In this document: one piece after another, positions 10,052 through 19,948 of the stretch
How the letters are laid out: each line of letters starts with the position of its first letter
How positions within the stretch are numbered: the first letter of the stretch is position 1
NCBI GenBank assembly: GCA_902459845.2
Contig: CABPSV020000095.1
Location: forward strand, 1-30,683
Source: Hepatocystis sp. ex Piliocolobus tephrosceles
Lineage: Eukaryota; Apicomplexa; Aconoidasida; Haemosporida; Plasmodiidae
DNA length: 30,683 nt
Direction of reading: 5' to 3'
Translations under genes and position numbers: made by a program
Notes under the pieces: generated by a model
What the model saw: the letters and a program-made list of their open reading frames with translations, nothing else
Database searches by the model: none
What the model was told of the DNA's origin: nothing

Positions 10052-10355
10052 TTGATAAAAATAAGCACAAGCATTTTAGATAATGATGGTAATAGTTAGT
10101 AACAATGAAAACATCAATAATGAGAACTATTCACAAAAAAAAAAAAAAGTTTCAATATGTACATATATACGAATAAAAATATATATTATATGTGTACAAA
10201 ACACAAATAATAATCACCAATAAATATATTTTATCAGAATATATCACAAATTGACCTATCCTTTTTATATGTTTCATTTTTATTTGACAATTGAGTCATA
10301 ACGTTTAAACTTTATTTGTTGATATTATTTTATCTGTATTATACTCGATTTTGCT

Positions 10356-10398
<43 letters not shown>

Positions 10399-10431
10399 CT
10401 AAAAATACTGTGTTAGTTTTTCAATTTTGAA

Positions 10432-13269
10432 ATGCAAAAGTTTTTCTCTTCTATTGTAGGAAATAAAAATTTTGACTATAAAATAAATTATTTGTTGTCC
10501 CAATCATTTGTTAAGAGTAGTATAATCATTAAAGGTAGTAATAATTTTATTTTTTTATTTCCCAAATGTTTTGGAACTTATGGCGCAGTAACTAAGAAAA
10601 GGCAAGAACGAAGAGAAAAGTTATATGAGGAAAAATATAAGCATAATCCTAATAACATTCCTAAATATTCAAAGGTTAAAAGAGGGAGTAGAGGAGGGTG
10701 GATACATAATCCATTAAAAGAATTAACAAAAAACAATGGAACTAATTTTATGTATGAACAGAAAATTAATGAAGAAATTAGTGAAAAAGAAAAAGCGTGT
10801 ATAAATACTCTTATAAATTTTAGAAAAAAAATTACAAATAGCAATCATAATGTTGATACTATTATAGATATTAACAAATTTGGTAATAATATTACTGAGC
10901 GTACTGCTGTACATAACATTAAGAATAACAATACCGATTCATACGATATAGCTAATTCTAATAGTGACCATATGTTAGGTCTAAAAGAATTGCCTAATGC
11001 GGATTTGTTTACAGTATGTGAAAATTTTATTGATAGTAAAAAGCAAATTATTCAAAAAATAGAGAATCCAGACCATTTTGTGAACACGCATATAAAATCT
11101 TTAGTTAATGAGTACACAAACATAAACCATTTGCATGAAGATATGAATGTTTATAAATATGCAAAGGTACCAGACTATTTAAAAAAGGATAAAGACGATA
11201 GTAATGTAACAAACAAACATATATCGGACTCTCTCGATTTGAATGAACAAAATGACAGTATTAAACATGGAATGTGGAGTGATAAACATGATATAGTAAC
11301 AGGTATAAACATACACAGCGCTAAACAAATAGATGCTAAAAACAAAGATATATGTAACTCTGAAAAAATAAGAAGTAAAACTAAATTTATAGATAAAAAA
11401 AAAAATACCAATAAGCTTGATTATAATTTTAATCGAATGAATAAGAATGCATTAAATGAACAGAGTATAAAGGATGGTAATGATTTTATGTACATTTCTG
11501 ATGATACGGAACAATTAGAAATAGATTTAATGAACAAGTATAATAATATTGATAATAAGTGTAGCAATAAAAATACACAGAACGTTAACATAAACATGGA
11601 GGAACAACGGGAAAATTCAAATGATGCACTTGATGATAATACATTAAAAAATATGTATATAGATAATTTTTTAAATTATTCTGATGATGAAACTAATTTG
11701 GATATTACTTGTTTAGATGTGTTTACTGCTTTAAATACGATCGATAGAAATAAAAAATTAAGTTTATTTTTTAAAACAATAAAAGATACGTCGTTTATTT
11801 TTTATAATAATTGTATTATCCCTTCTAAATTTGGTAAAGGTACATTAAACGAATATTTTCATACAAGAAAGAAATGTAGTTTATTTGATAAATCATATCA
11901 ACAAATAATAAAATTTTATGGTAGTGATTGTTTTTATATATGTAATCAGTTTATCTCATGTAATTTATATGAAATGTATAATTCTGATGTAAGTTATACA
12001 TGTATATTAGATAACAAGGCGTATATTATAGATACGGGTTATGTACTAAAAGGAAAAAATGAAATAATATTAATTACATCAGGGTATTATAAAAAGGGTG
12101 TGTATGAATATTTAAGTGATTATATTTTATTTTGTAGAGATAGTGGAATGGATGTACATATAGAAGCTATGCTTAACAAAAGAATAATATCAATACAAGG
12201 ACCGTTAAGTAATTTAGCTTTTAATGACATTTTAGATTTTTACGATTATAATAATAAACAAAAAAAAATAAAATTAACATATTTAAAAAATGTTATAGAA
12301 GATGCTGACAACAGCATCAACCATAATGAGACTAAAAGTCCAGACGATAGTAACATTACGGAGCATATGTTATATTTTAAACAATCTAAAGAAAAAAACG
12401 AATATTTGAACATGCCCTATATGAGTTTTAAAAAAATGCCTATACTAATGGGTGGTACCGATAAAAGCAGTGCCAATATGGACAATACCAGTACGGATAG
12501 TACCGATAAAAGCATTGCCAGTACGGAAAATACCAGTACAGATAGTACCGATAAAAGCAGTGCCAGTACGGAAAATACCAGTACGGACAGTACCAACATA
12601 GAAAAGAACAAAGCATACCAAATAAATGAACCAGTTAATGAGTACGAAATTATATGTATCAGAATAGGAGACACTGGTGAAGATGGCTATGAATTTATCA
12701 TAGATAACCATGTAAGTGATATATATGTAAAATTATTGCTAAAACATAAATTTATAGAGATGGCTGGCGCATACGCACTAGACATTTTAAGAATGGAAGC
12801 CGGTTTCCCATTATATGGTGTAGATATTATAAAAAACATAACTCCATTAACAGCTTCATTAGCATGGACATTAAAATATAAAAAAATAAAAGAGCGAAAT
12901 ATATTTGGGTATGAGAAATTACTAAAAGAATATACTATGAAACCTAAATTTATAAGAGTTGGTATTATATGTAATGAATTAGTTTTTAAAACATGTAAAA
13001 TATTATCATATCCTTATAAAGAACCGATTGGTTACATAACATCTTGTACTTGGAGTCCAGTTTATAAAAAAAGAATAGCCCAGGGTTATATTAAGAGAGA
13101 GTTTGCCAAAAATAATGAAAAAATTCTTATATCAATACCGGTTGAAATACCTCAACACTTATCTAAAAAAAAAAAATATAAAATATTAAGAAGTAGGTCT
13201 TCTCGTAAGTTTGCTTTTGCTCAAGTTCGAGCTCTACCATTTGTGCAACATAATTATATAACCACATAG
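10432..13269 (+). CDS. GCVT: Aminomethyltransferase, T-protein of the glycine cleavage system
   Basis: The protein has 945 residues against roughly 370-400 for usual T-proteins. T-proteins transfer the one-carbon unit from aminomethyl-lipoyl H-protein to tetrahydrofolate in mitochondria. The catalytic fold begins near residue 444 (SFIFYNNCIIPSKFGKG, then CSLFDKSYQQIIKFYGSD). It continues with ILDNKAYIIDTGYVL around Asp534, GDTGEDGYEFII, RMEAGFPLYGVDI at about 787 and PIGYITSCTWSPVYKKRIAQGY at about 862-883, which match the GcvT folate-binding and C-terminal domains. The first 70 residues are basic and hydroxylated with few acids, compatible with a mitochondrial presequence (inference). Residues of roughly 75-440 form an Asn/Lys-rich extension without a recognised domain. 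A 15-residue Ser/Thr repeat lies at 676-720. The ATG at 10432 is the first in frame. Canonical T-proteins carry Asp-Asp where this one has IIDTG, so one acid is replaced by Thr. Confidence 0.93.
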   Translation: MQKFFSSIVGNKNFDYKINYLLSQSFVKSSIIIKGSNNFIFLFPKCFGTYGAVTKKRQERREKLYEEKYKHNPNNIPKYSKVKRGSRGGWIHNPLKELTKNNGTNFMYEQKINEEISEKEKACINTLINFRKKITNSNHNVDTIIDINKFGNNITERTAVHNIKNNNTDSYDIANSNSDHMLGLKELPNADLFTVCENFIDSKKQIIQKIENPDHFVNTHIKSLVNEYTNINHLHEDMNVYKYAKVPDYLKKDKDDSNVTNKHISDSLDLNEQNDSIKHGMWSDKHDIVTGINIHSAKQIDAKNKDICNSEKIRSKTKFIDKKKNTNKLDYNFNRMNKNALNEQSIKDGNDFMYISDDTEQLEIDLMNKYNNIDNKCSNKNTQNVNINMEEQRENSNDALDDNTLKNMYIDNFLNYSDDETNLDITCLDVFTALNTIDRNKKLSLFFKTIKDTSFIFYNNCIIPSKFGKGTLNEYFHTRKKCSLFDKSYQQIIKFYGSDCFYICNQFISCNLYEMYNSDVSYTCILDNKAYIIDTGYVLKGKNEIILITSGYYKKGVYEYLSDYILFCRDSGMDVHIEAMLNKRIISIQGPLSNLAFNDILDFYDYNNKQKKIKLTYLKNVIEDADNSINHNETKSPDDSNITEHMLYFKQSKEKNEYLNMPYMSFKKMPILMGGTDKSSANMDNTSTDSTDKSIASTENTSTDSTDKSSASTENTSTDSTNIEKNKAYQINEPVNEYEIICIRIGDTGEDGYEFIIDNHVSDIYVKLLLKHKFIEMAGAYALDILRMEAGFPLYGVDIIKNITPLTASLAWTLKYKKIKERNIFGYEKLLKEYTMKPKFIRVGIICNELVFKTCKILSYPYKEPIGYITSCTWSPVYKKRIAQGYIKREFAKNNEKILISIPVEIPQHLSKKKKYKILRSRSSRKFAFAQVRALPFVQHNYITT
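12457..12591 (+). repeat. Three 45-bp coding repeats in GCVT
   Basis: Three in-frame 45-bp units (12457, 12502, 12547) encode a 15-residue motif TDKS(S/I)A(S/N)(T/M)(E/D)NTSTDS. They sit in a loop between the two halves of the T-protein fold and are probably disordered and surface-exposed. The same array read antisense gives a false hydrophobic frame. Confidence 0.93.
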
Positions 13270-13463
13270 TAGATTAAAAAGGAAATTGTATATTAGTTTG
13301 TTAAAATGTCAAAGAGGGGAGGGGAACGGTGTATACATAATATATGTGTATGTATACGTCCGAGTGTTATATGTTTTATGTTTTAAATTATTCATTTGTA
13401 CATCCCACATTATGAGGGTTCTGCCTTCAGTTGGAAAAACCTATTCAAGCAAACTGCAATTTG

Positions 13464-13529
13464 ATATATATATGTATGTAATGTTATATATATATGTATG
13501 TAATGTTATATATATATGTATGTAATGTT
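13464..13529 (+). repeat. Three perfect 22-bp repeats
   Basis: The unit is ten bases of alternating AT followed by GTATGTAATGTT. Copies start at 13464, 13486 and 13508 and are identical. They lie about 200 bp downstream of the GCVT stop, probably within its 3' UTR or terminator region. Confidence 0.92.
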
Positions 13530-13890
13530 ATATATGTACGCTTTAACACTTTTATTCTACTTATTTTTTCACTTTGTTTTACTTTTTTTAAGGAAAAGAG
13601 GGGTGTAGAAAAATAGTATAATTTTTAAATTTTTTAATTGTAAAAAAAAAAACAAAATAATAAAATGTGCTCAAGATATATATGTGTATATATTTAATTG
13701 TATCTTTATTTCTTTTTTTTTAATCATCAATTCAAATGAAATATTAAAATATAAAAATAAAGTGAAAGTTGAGCAAAAAACATTTGCGGAGTACTTTGTT
13801 TTCAGTGTACATAATTTTATTTAAAGTTTTTGTTATTTTTATTTTTTAAAAATACGAATAAAATCAAAAAAAATATCCACAATCATGTTT

Positions 13891-14004
13891 TCATAACTGA
13901 TTTGTTCTTCTTATTTTGCTCAAATGTGTTGTCGCATTTTTCCTCCCATTTTTATGGTAATATTTTTTTAAGCCCACGTTTAACACCTCATTCTTGCTTT
14001 CCAT
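13891..14004 (-). CDS. Candidate 37-codon small ORF or exon
   Basis: An ATG at 14004 opens 37 codons ending at TGA (13891-13893). The peptide is basic: it starts MESKNEVLNVGLKKYYHKNG and ends HLSKIRRTNQL. GC is about one third, above the surrounding spacer. The frame stays open upstream through a poly-Lys-coding A-run into GRTVWFINNLL, so it could be the tail of a longer or spliced product. No family is recognised and no expression evidence is available. Confidence 0.22.
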   Translation of the reverse strand: MESKNEVLNVGLKKYYHKNGRKNATTHLSKIRRTNQL

Positions 14005-14020
14005 AGTGTTGCTATTTACA

Positions 14021-14051
<31 letters not shown>

Positions 14052-14173
14052 AATTGTTGATAAACCAAACAGTTCTGCCTTTCACCACATCTGTTCTCCT
14101 ACTCCCAAACAGAACAAAAAAAAAATAAGATAATTAAAAGCAAACTTATATACAACAATATTACTGTTTTGTA

Positions 14174-14207
<34 letters not shown>

Positions 14208-15069
14208 GTACATGTATATACACAAAAAAAAAAAATGGAAGCTTAAAAATGTTAAATTGTCAAACGCGTTTAGAAATAATTTACTATTTAATACTTTTTA
14301 GGAACGCAGTCATTTCTGTATAAATAAAATTAAAAAAAAAAATTAAGGGTGAACATTTTTTTTTTTTTAAAAACGCGCATCTATAATCATTTTTATTTTA
14401 AAAAAAAAAAACCTATAAATGAAAATTATAATCTATATTTTAAAAAAAATAAAAAAATTACAATTTAAAAAAAAAAAATAAGAATTAAAATAAAAATAAA
14501 TTTTGAAATTAACAAGAACGGATGAGAAGATTTAGTAATTTTTTTAGATACACATATGTGCTTGAATATTTTACCCACACAAGAAATTAGTAATAATTAT
14601 CAGTAAAGAAAATTTTACTAATTAAATCTATAATTGTAAAATGTGAATGTTCAAAAACATATGGAAAGAGTTTTGAAAACAAAAAAAATAAAAATAAAAT
14701 AAATAGCAATAAAACCAGCTAATAATTTTTATAATTTTCAACAACATTTAGCATTTTTTTTTTTTTTTTTTATTTGCGCAATAATTAATGAGAAAAAAAA
14801 AATATAAAAAATTAGTAAGTACAAATAAATAAAAAAAAAAAAAAAAAAAATAGATATATTATATATATAGGGAAAAAAAAATATATAGATAAGTAAATAA
14901 ATACATATATGTATAATATAGAAAAAATAAAACGAGCATTTTAATTGTCAATACTATTTATTTATAGGCAAATTATTTTTTAATTTTGTAATTTAGGCAA
15001 ATATTATTTATTAAATTGTTTATTAAAAGAAGTCACTAATATTTCAAAAGTTACTAATATCTCAAAAGT

Positions 15070-15307
15070 AAAAAGAGTTTAAAAATAAGAAAAGTTCAAG
15101 AATAAAAAGGGTTTAAAAATAAGTAAAGTTCAAGAATAAAAAAGCTTAAAAATTAAAAAAGCTTAAAAATTAAAAAAGCTTAAAAATTAAAAAAGATTGA
15201 AAACTAAAAAAGTTTGAAAAATAAAAAAGCTTGAAAAATAAAAAAGCTTGAAAAATAAAAGAACTTGCAAAATAAAAAAACTTGAAAAATAAAAAAGCTC
15301 AAAAAAT
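15070..15307 (+). repeat. 17-bp minisatellite, 14 units
   Basis: Fourteen consecutive 17-bp units fill the block exactly. The first four alternate between two variants (types AAAAAGRGTTTAAAAAT and AAGNAAAGTTCAAGAAT). The last ten resemble AAAAAAGCTTAAAAATT, drifting to AAAAAAGCTTGAAAAAT. Several units contain the palindrome AAGCTT. Two 18-bp relatives precede it (15034-15069). It lies about 590-825 bp upstream of the TLDc start. Confidence 0.9.
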
Positions 15308-15630
15308 ATTGTTTTAATTTATATTTTTATTTTTAATAATAGACAAACTTTTAAATTTGATTTTTCTCCTTACTATGCTTGAAAAACATAAAATTAAACG
15401 CAGCCCATAAAACTTGTATACGAGCTTGTACACATAAAAATATATATGTATATATAAGTATAAACATATATATATATATATATATATCTGCATATGTATT
15501 ATGTCACACTTGCAAAAGCATGTGGTCTTTTAATTTTATAACGTATTTAATCCTTTGAACAAAGGTACATGTCATTTTTTAATTTTGCTTTTTTAAAGAA
15601 AAAAAAAAAAAAAAAAAAAAGATAATATAA

Positions 15631-15870
15631 ATACCACATTATACCACATTATACCACGTTATACTATATTATACCACATTATACTACATTATACCACATT
15701 ATACCACATCATACCACATCATACCACATTATACCATATTATACCACATTATACCACATTATACCACATTATACCACATTATACCATATTATACCACATT
15801 ATACCACATTATACCACATTATACCATATTATACCACATTATACCACATTATACCACATTATACCGTGTT
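15631..15870 (+). repeat. 10-bp minisatellite, 24 units, ending 24 bp before the TLDc ATG
   Basis: Twenty-four units of ATACCACATT run without a single indel. Variants are substitutions only: ATACCATATT at 15731, 15781 and 15821, ATACCACATC at 15701 and 15711, plus single changes at both ends (for example ATACCGTGTT at 15861). The repeated CAT-variant spacing suggests partial higher-order duplication. The array probably lies in the 5' UTR or core promoter of the TLDc gene. Confidence 0.97.
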
Positions 15871-15894
15871 TATATACTAAATAAAGTTTCAGGG

Positions 15895-18534
15895 ATGGGT
15901 GAAACACATTCAAAACATAAACTAAATTATGGAACTTTAAGCGAAAGTGAGGTCGAAAAAATAAGAAAAAGATTTAAATTAGCCAAGAAGGAAACAAATG
16001 AAAAGATTAGTACAATAGATTTTATTTATACATATCCACACATATTGAGGCCATATACTGTATTAATGTTATCTTCTTTTTATTATATACTAAAGAAAAA
16101 ATTTAAAAAAAGAAAGAAAGAAAATGATCAAGGTTTTAGTTATGCTTCAAGTTTTTTATTTAATAAACATAATAAAAGTATTAATGTAATTTCTTTGCAA
16201 GATATAATTAATATTTTGTCATATATTAATAATATTAAAAGTAGAGTGCTTTTTAAAATACTATTTTTAAGTTTTCTAAGATATAGTCTGTCAAATGATT
16301 GTGTTATAACTGGACCTAATGATATAAATAATAAGCCACTATATAAATTAAACACGTCAAAAAGAGATGAAAATGATAAAAACAGTCATCAAAATAATAC
16401 AAACTCTGTTTTAAATAATAATAAAAAGGATATAAATAAAACTGATAATCAAAATGATAAAAGGCAGGATCTTTATGAATCTTCTATGAGTAACTGTAAC
16501 AATACAATGAATATAAAACAAAATAAAAGAAGTATAACATCAGATGTGTCATTAACTTATCCCCAAATGGAAGATGAAGAATCTAATTTTAATACGAAAG
16601 ATGAACATAAAAAAGAAAAAACAGACAAGGTTATATCGGAAAAACAGAATAGTGATCATAATTGCATTAATAACACTAACAATAGTGAAGAAGAAACAGA
16701 AGAAGAAGGGGAAGGAGAAGACGGAGGAACGGATAGTGAGTTAAGCATCTGTCATAACTCCTTCGAATTTGTATTTTCTGACAATGATGTTGATGTAATC
16801 AATAATAGTATGAAAAGGGAAAATAATTTTAAAATTATAAAAGATAATATATTTTTTCTTCATAAAACTATATTAAAAAACCAGTACCCAAAAAATTACA
16901 ATTTAAAAGAATTATTATTAGTTGAAGAAACATTACATCACATTTTTACATTTATGTATATTGAACAATTATATTTGTTATTCCCAAACAATATGTTGTT
17001 TGATTTAGGAAATGATGAAAATGATGCAGCTGATAAAAATATATTATTAAAAAAATATAAAACGAATACATATGAATATGGTAATTTGATAAATAAACAA
17101 AATAGCTGGGGTTTGTTATTTTGTTATAATGATTTTTTTTGCTCCCTAAAAACTAATTTAGATTTTAAAAATATTATTTTAGGGTTTCGTTTATTTGTGA
17201 ACTCTATAGATATTAGTATGATTAAACATCATTCGATATATACATTAGTAGTAGAATATATTAATTCAACTTTTATTAGTATGAGTACTAATTACACTTT
17301 AGCTACTTTAAAGCATTTTATGGAAGGTGAAAATAATAAAAATATGAACGAATCAGAAAATAATAAGAATAAAAAAGATAAAAAAAATAAAAAAGAAAAT
17401 ATAAACGAAAGTATAAGCGAAATAGATGATGAAGATTTTATGGATACAAGTACTCTGTCAATTGAAAGTTTAAATAAAATACAAAATATTGTATTTACTA
17501 AAATGAAAAACAAACAAAAAAAATTAGATCACCAAAATGGGTCAGAAACAGAAACAGGAACAGAAATTGAAACGGATGAAGATGGATATGAAGATCAAAC
17601 AGATGGAAAGAAAAAAGATAAAAAAAGTCCCAAGCTAAAAAAACCATATGAAAAATCATCATCTATACTTGAAATTCAATATGTTAGTAAAGGATGGAGA
17701 GGGTTGTTGTTAAATCAATGTAGTAAAATATTAACAGATGAAATAGCTTTTGCACTAAGACAGTGTTCTCCTTGTTTTATGAATAATGAATGGTACAGAT
17801 TATATGCATCTTATAAAGAAGGTACAAGTTTAAACCGGTTTATTAGTGCTATTTGTTATTATACTTCACCTATTGTTATTGCAATAAAAACTAATGATGA
17901 TCAAATATTGGGAGCTGTATGTACTACTCCTTTAAAAGATTCCCATTTGTTTCATGGGTGTTCAAATGATTTTTTATTTGCAGCAAAACCAATTTTTCGA
18001 ATCATCAGACCGAATACATTAGGCAAAAATTATGTCTATTTAAATAGTAAAAATACGTTCTATCCTAAAGGATTAGGGTTTGGAGGAAAAACGGAATGTT
18101 TTAGATTGTTTTTAAGTGATGAATTTAAAGAATCTTATTGTACTCAATCAGATTATACATACAAAAGTGGACATTTATATTTTCCAAATTATTCTAAAAA
18201 AAAAAAAGGAAATAAAAGCAATGATGGACAAAATACTATTACTAACAACAGCACCGTACATAAACAATATTATGATACTATGAGTGAAGATGGTGATGAT
18301 GCTACCGATTTTTTTTTGCATAACTTATCTATCAGTGAAGTGGAGGCATGGGGATGCGGTGATGAAAAAGAGTTGGAACAACAAATGCTTATGCAGAAAA
18401 CTGAGGAAGTACATAGACAAGAAAGAAGAACTACTGATAAATCAAAGTTGTTTCAAAATAATTTTGATAAAGAGTTTCTTCTACCAAAAGCTTTCGTAGG
18501 TGATAAATATGCAAAGATTACTCACAACTTTTAG
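15895..18534 (+). CDS. TLDc-domain protein (MEAK7/TLDC1-like architecture)
   Basis: The 879-residue protein opens with MGETHSKHK: Gly2 with Ser6 and following basic residues is a good N-myristoylation pattern, which supports the ATG at 15895. An alpha-helical N-terminal region (ESEVEKIRKRFKLAKKE, then SLQDIINILSYINNIKS) resembles the degenerate EF-hand part of MEAK7-type proteins. The TLDc domain runs from about residue 588 to 816 (SKGWRGLLLNQCSKILTDE, YRLYASYKEGTSLNRFIS, then GLGFGGKTECFRLFLSDEF and VEAWGCG), followed by a charged C-terminal helix (KELEQQMLMQKTEEVHRQERR). Known TLDc proteins bind the V-ATPase and affect its assembly or TOR signalling; a similar membrane role here is inference. 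Two low-complexity blocks interrupt it: Asn/Asp/Glu-rich at about 150-290 with an acidic EEETEEEGEGEDGG run, and Lys/Asn/Glu-rich at about 475-590. Confidence 0.92.
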   Translation: MGETHSKHKLNYGTLSESEVEKIRKRFKLAKKETNEKISTIDFIYTYPHILRPYTVLMLSSFYYILKKKFKKRKKENDQGFSYASSFLFNKHNKSINVISLQDIINILSYINNIKSRVLFKILFLSFLRYSLSNDCVITGPNDINNKPLYKLNTSKRDENDKNSHQNNTNSVLNNNKKDINKTDNQNDKRQDLYESSMSNCNNTMNIKQNKRSITSDVSLTYPQMEDEESNFNTKDEHKKEKTDKVISEKQNSDHNCINNTNNSEEETEEEGEGEDGGTDSELSICHNSFEFVFSDNDVDVINNSMKRENNFKIIKDNIFFLHKTILKNQYPKNYNLKELLLVEETLHHIFTFMYIEQLYLLFPNNMLFDLGNDENDAADKNILLKKYKTNTYEYGNLINKQNSWGLLFCYNDFFCSLKTNLDFKNIILGFRLFVNSIDISMIKHHSIYTLVVEYINSTFISMSTNYTLATLKHFMEGENNKNMNESENNKNKKDKKNKKENINESISEIDDEDFMDTSTLSIESLNKIQNIVFTKMKNKQKKLDHQNGSETETGTEIETDEDGYEDQTDGKKKDKKSPKLKKPYEKSSSILEIQYVSKGWRGLLLNQCSKILTDEIAFALRQCSPCFMNNEWYRLYASYKEGTSLNRFISAICYYTSPIVIAIKTNDDQILGAVCTTPLKDSHLFHGCSNDFLFAAKPIFRIIRPNTLGKNYVYLNSKNTFYPKGLGFGGKTECFRLFLSDEFKESYCTQSDYTYKSGHLYFPNYSKKKKGNKSNDGQNTITNNSTVHKQYYDTMSEDGDDATDFFLHNLSISEVEAWGCGDEKELEQQMLMQKTEEVHRQERRTTDKSKLFQNNFDKEFLLPKAFVGDKYAKITHNF

Positions 18535-19169
18535 GTTTGATTAAGTGTGAGTATACACGTGCGTACATATGTATGTATATATGTATATTAACTGTTCCAT
18601 TTATATACAGTTATTAATATCTGCCTATATCATTGTTAATTATTTCACTTTATATTGTTTTATATTATTTGTTTATGTTCATATTTTAAGACTTTTTTTT
18701 TTTTTTTTTTCGTTTATTTATTTTTTTTTACCTCCTTTGGCACTTTTTTTGGGGGAGAAGAGGACTTTTTTTTTTTTTTTTATTAATAATAAAATATGTA
18801 TAGACTTTACATACGTTACCATATGAATTTATTATTAAAGGAATAAACAGAGTATACATGTGCACATATACATATATGTGCGCACATGGATTATCAAGTA
18901 CTTATTATTAATAAGGTTAAAATGTATTTACAGCTTTGGATATGTAAACACAAGTAAATAGCACAAACACCATGATATTATGGAGTAACCAAAAAGGAAC
19001 CAATCAAAAACAATTCATACTTAGAAGGATACATATATTTATACATATATGTATATATGCATACTAGTTAACAACATACTAACATTTTTAAGAGCTTATT
19101 GCATTTGCAATCATTTAATTTTTTTTTAAATAAACTATTGCTGGTTGCTATAAATCACGATATGCATAA

Positions 19170-19207
<38 letters not shown>

Positions 19208-19310
19208 GTAATAATAAATAGGTCAAAGTTCATTATATTACATAATAGTATGAGCATATTATTTAAGAAAAAGTTATATATGGTTATACCATACATATTT
19301 TAATTTAAGC

Positions 19311-19342
<32 letters not shown>

Positions 19343-19917
19343 GTGATTGACTTTTACATGCAGATCATAAGATACTAAATCGTGTACGTTCAACTATATT
19401 TATATATATATTTATACATGTACATATATATTACAAAATAAAAACTGGTGTAATTATTAATACAGTTTTTTATATTTGCATTTTATTTACTTTTATTTTT
19501 TTTATATATTTTTAGTGCCTTTTTTATCACTATCACTTTTAAGTAATTTTACTTATTTTAAAATCCAACATTTTACTGAAAAAATGAGTAAGGGTGTAAT
19601 TAAAGTATAGTAACAAAAGGCTTTTTTTTTCTTTTTCATACAATACTGTTATGTATTACTTTTATGTGCATATATGTATAATTATACACATTTGCATAAA
19701 TCACCCGGTGTAGCTATTCACCCACCTGAGGGTATAGTTATTCACATTAGGGTACAGTTAATTACATGAGAGTACATTTATTTACATGAGGGTACAATCA
19801 TTTATATAAGACTTAAAAAGAATTATTAATTTTATATTTTTCTGTTTTTACCTTGTTTTTTCCCCTACGCACCGTCTCGAAGGAAAAAAAAAAAAAAATA
19901 AATAAATAAATAATAAA

Positions 19918-19948
<31 letters not shown>

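Larger units (their letters stand above)
9149..10431. other. Intergenic region between PRP4 and GCVT
   Basis: This is the 3' flank of PRP4 followed by the 5' flank of GCVT. It holds a 28-A run (about 9176-9203), T-runs near 9380-9401 and 10367-10391, TA-rich patches, a 16-bp T-tract repeat ending in 48 T (9939-10050), and one GC-elevated islet with two hairpins (9628-9760). I see no convincing ORF. Confidence 0.8.
13270..15894. other. Intergenic region between GCVT and the TLDc gene
   Basis: This 2.6 kb spacer holds a GC-elevated patch just after GCVT (about 13300-13460), three 22-bp repeats, a second GC-elevated patch with a small minus ORF (13891-14110), a (TA)n block near 14176-14208, long A-rich stretches, and two ordered minisatellites (15070-15307, 15631-15870). 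The final segment reads TTTCAGGG immediately before the TLDc ATG. That resembles a splice acceptor, so a 5'-UTR intron is possible. Confidence 0.8.

Noticed and set aside
15631..15870. Decamer array as a CRISPR or centromere element
   Set aside because: There are no spacers between units, so it is not CRISPR. The array is far shorter than the multi-kb AT core of Plasmodium centromeres and sits between active-looking genes.
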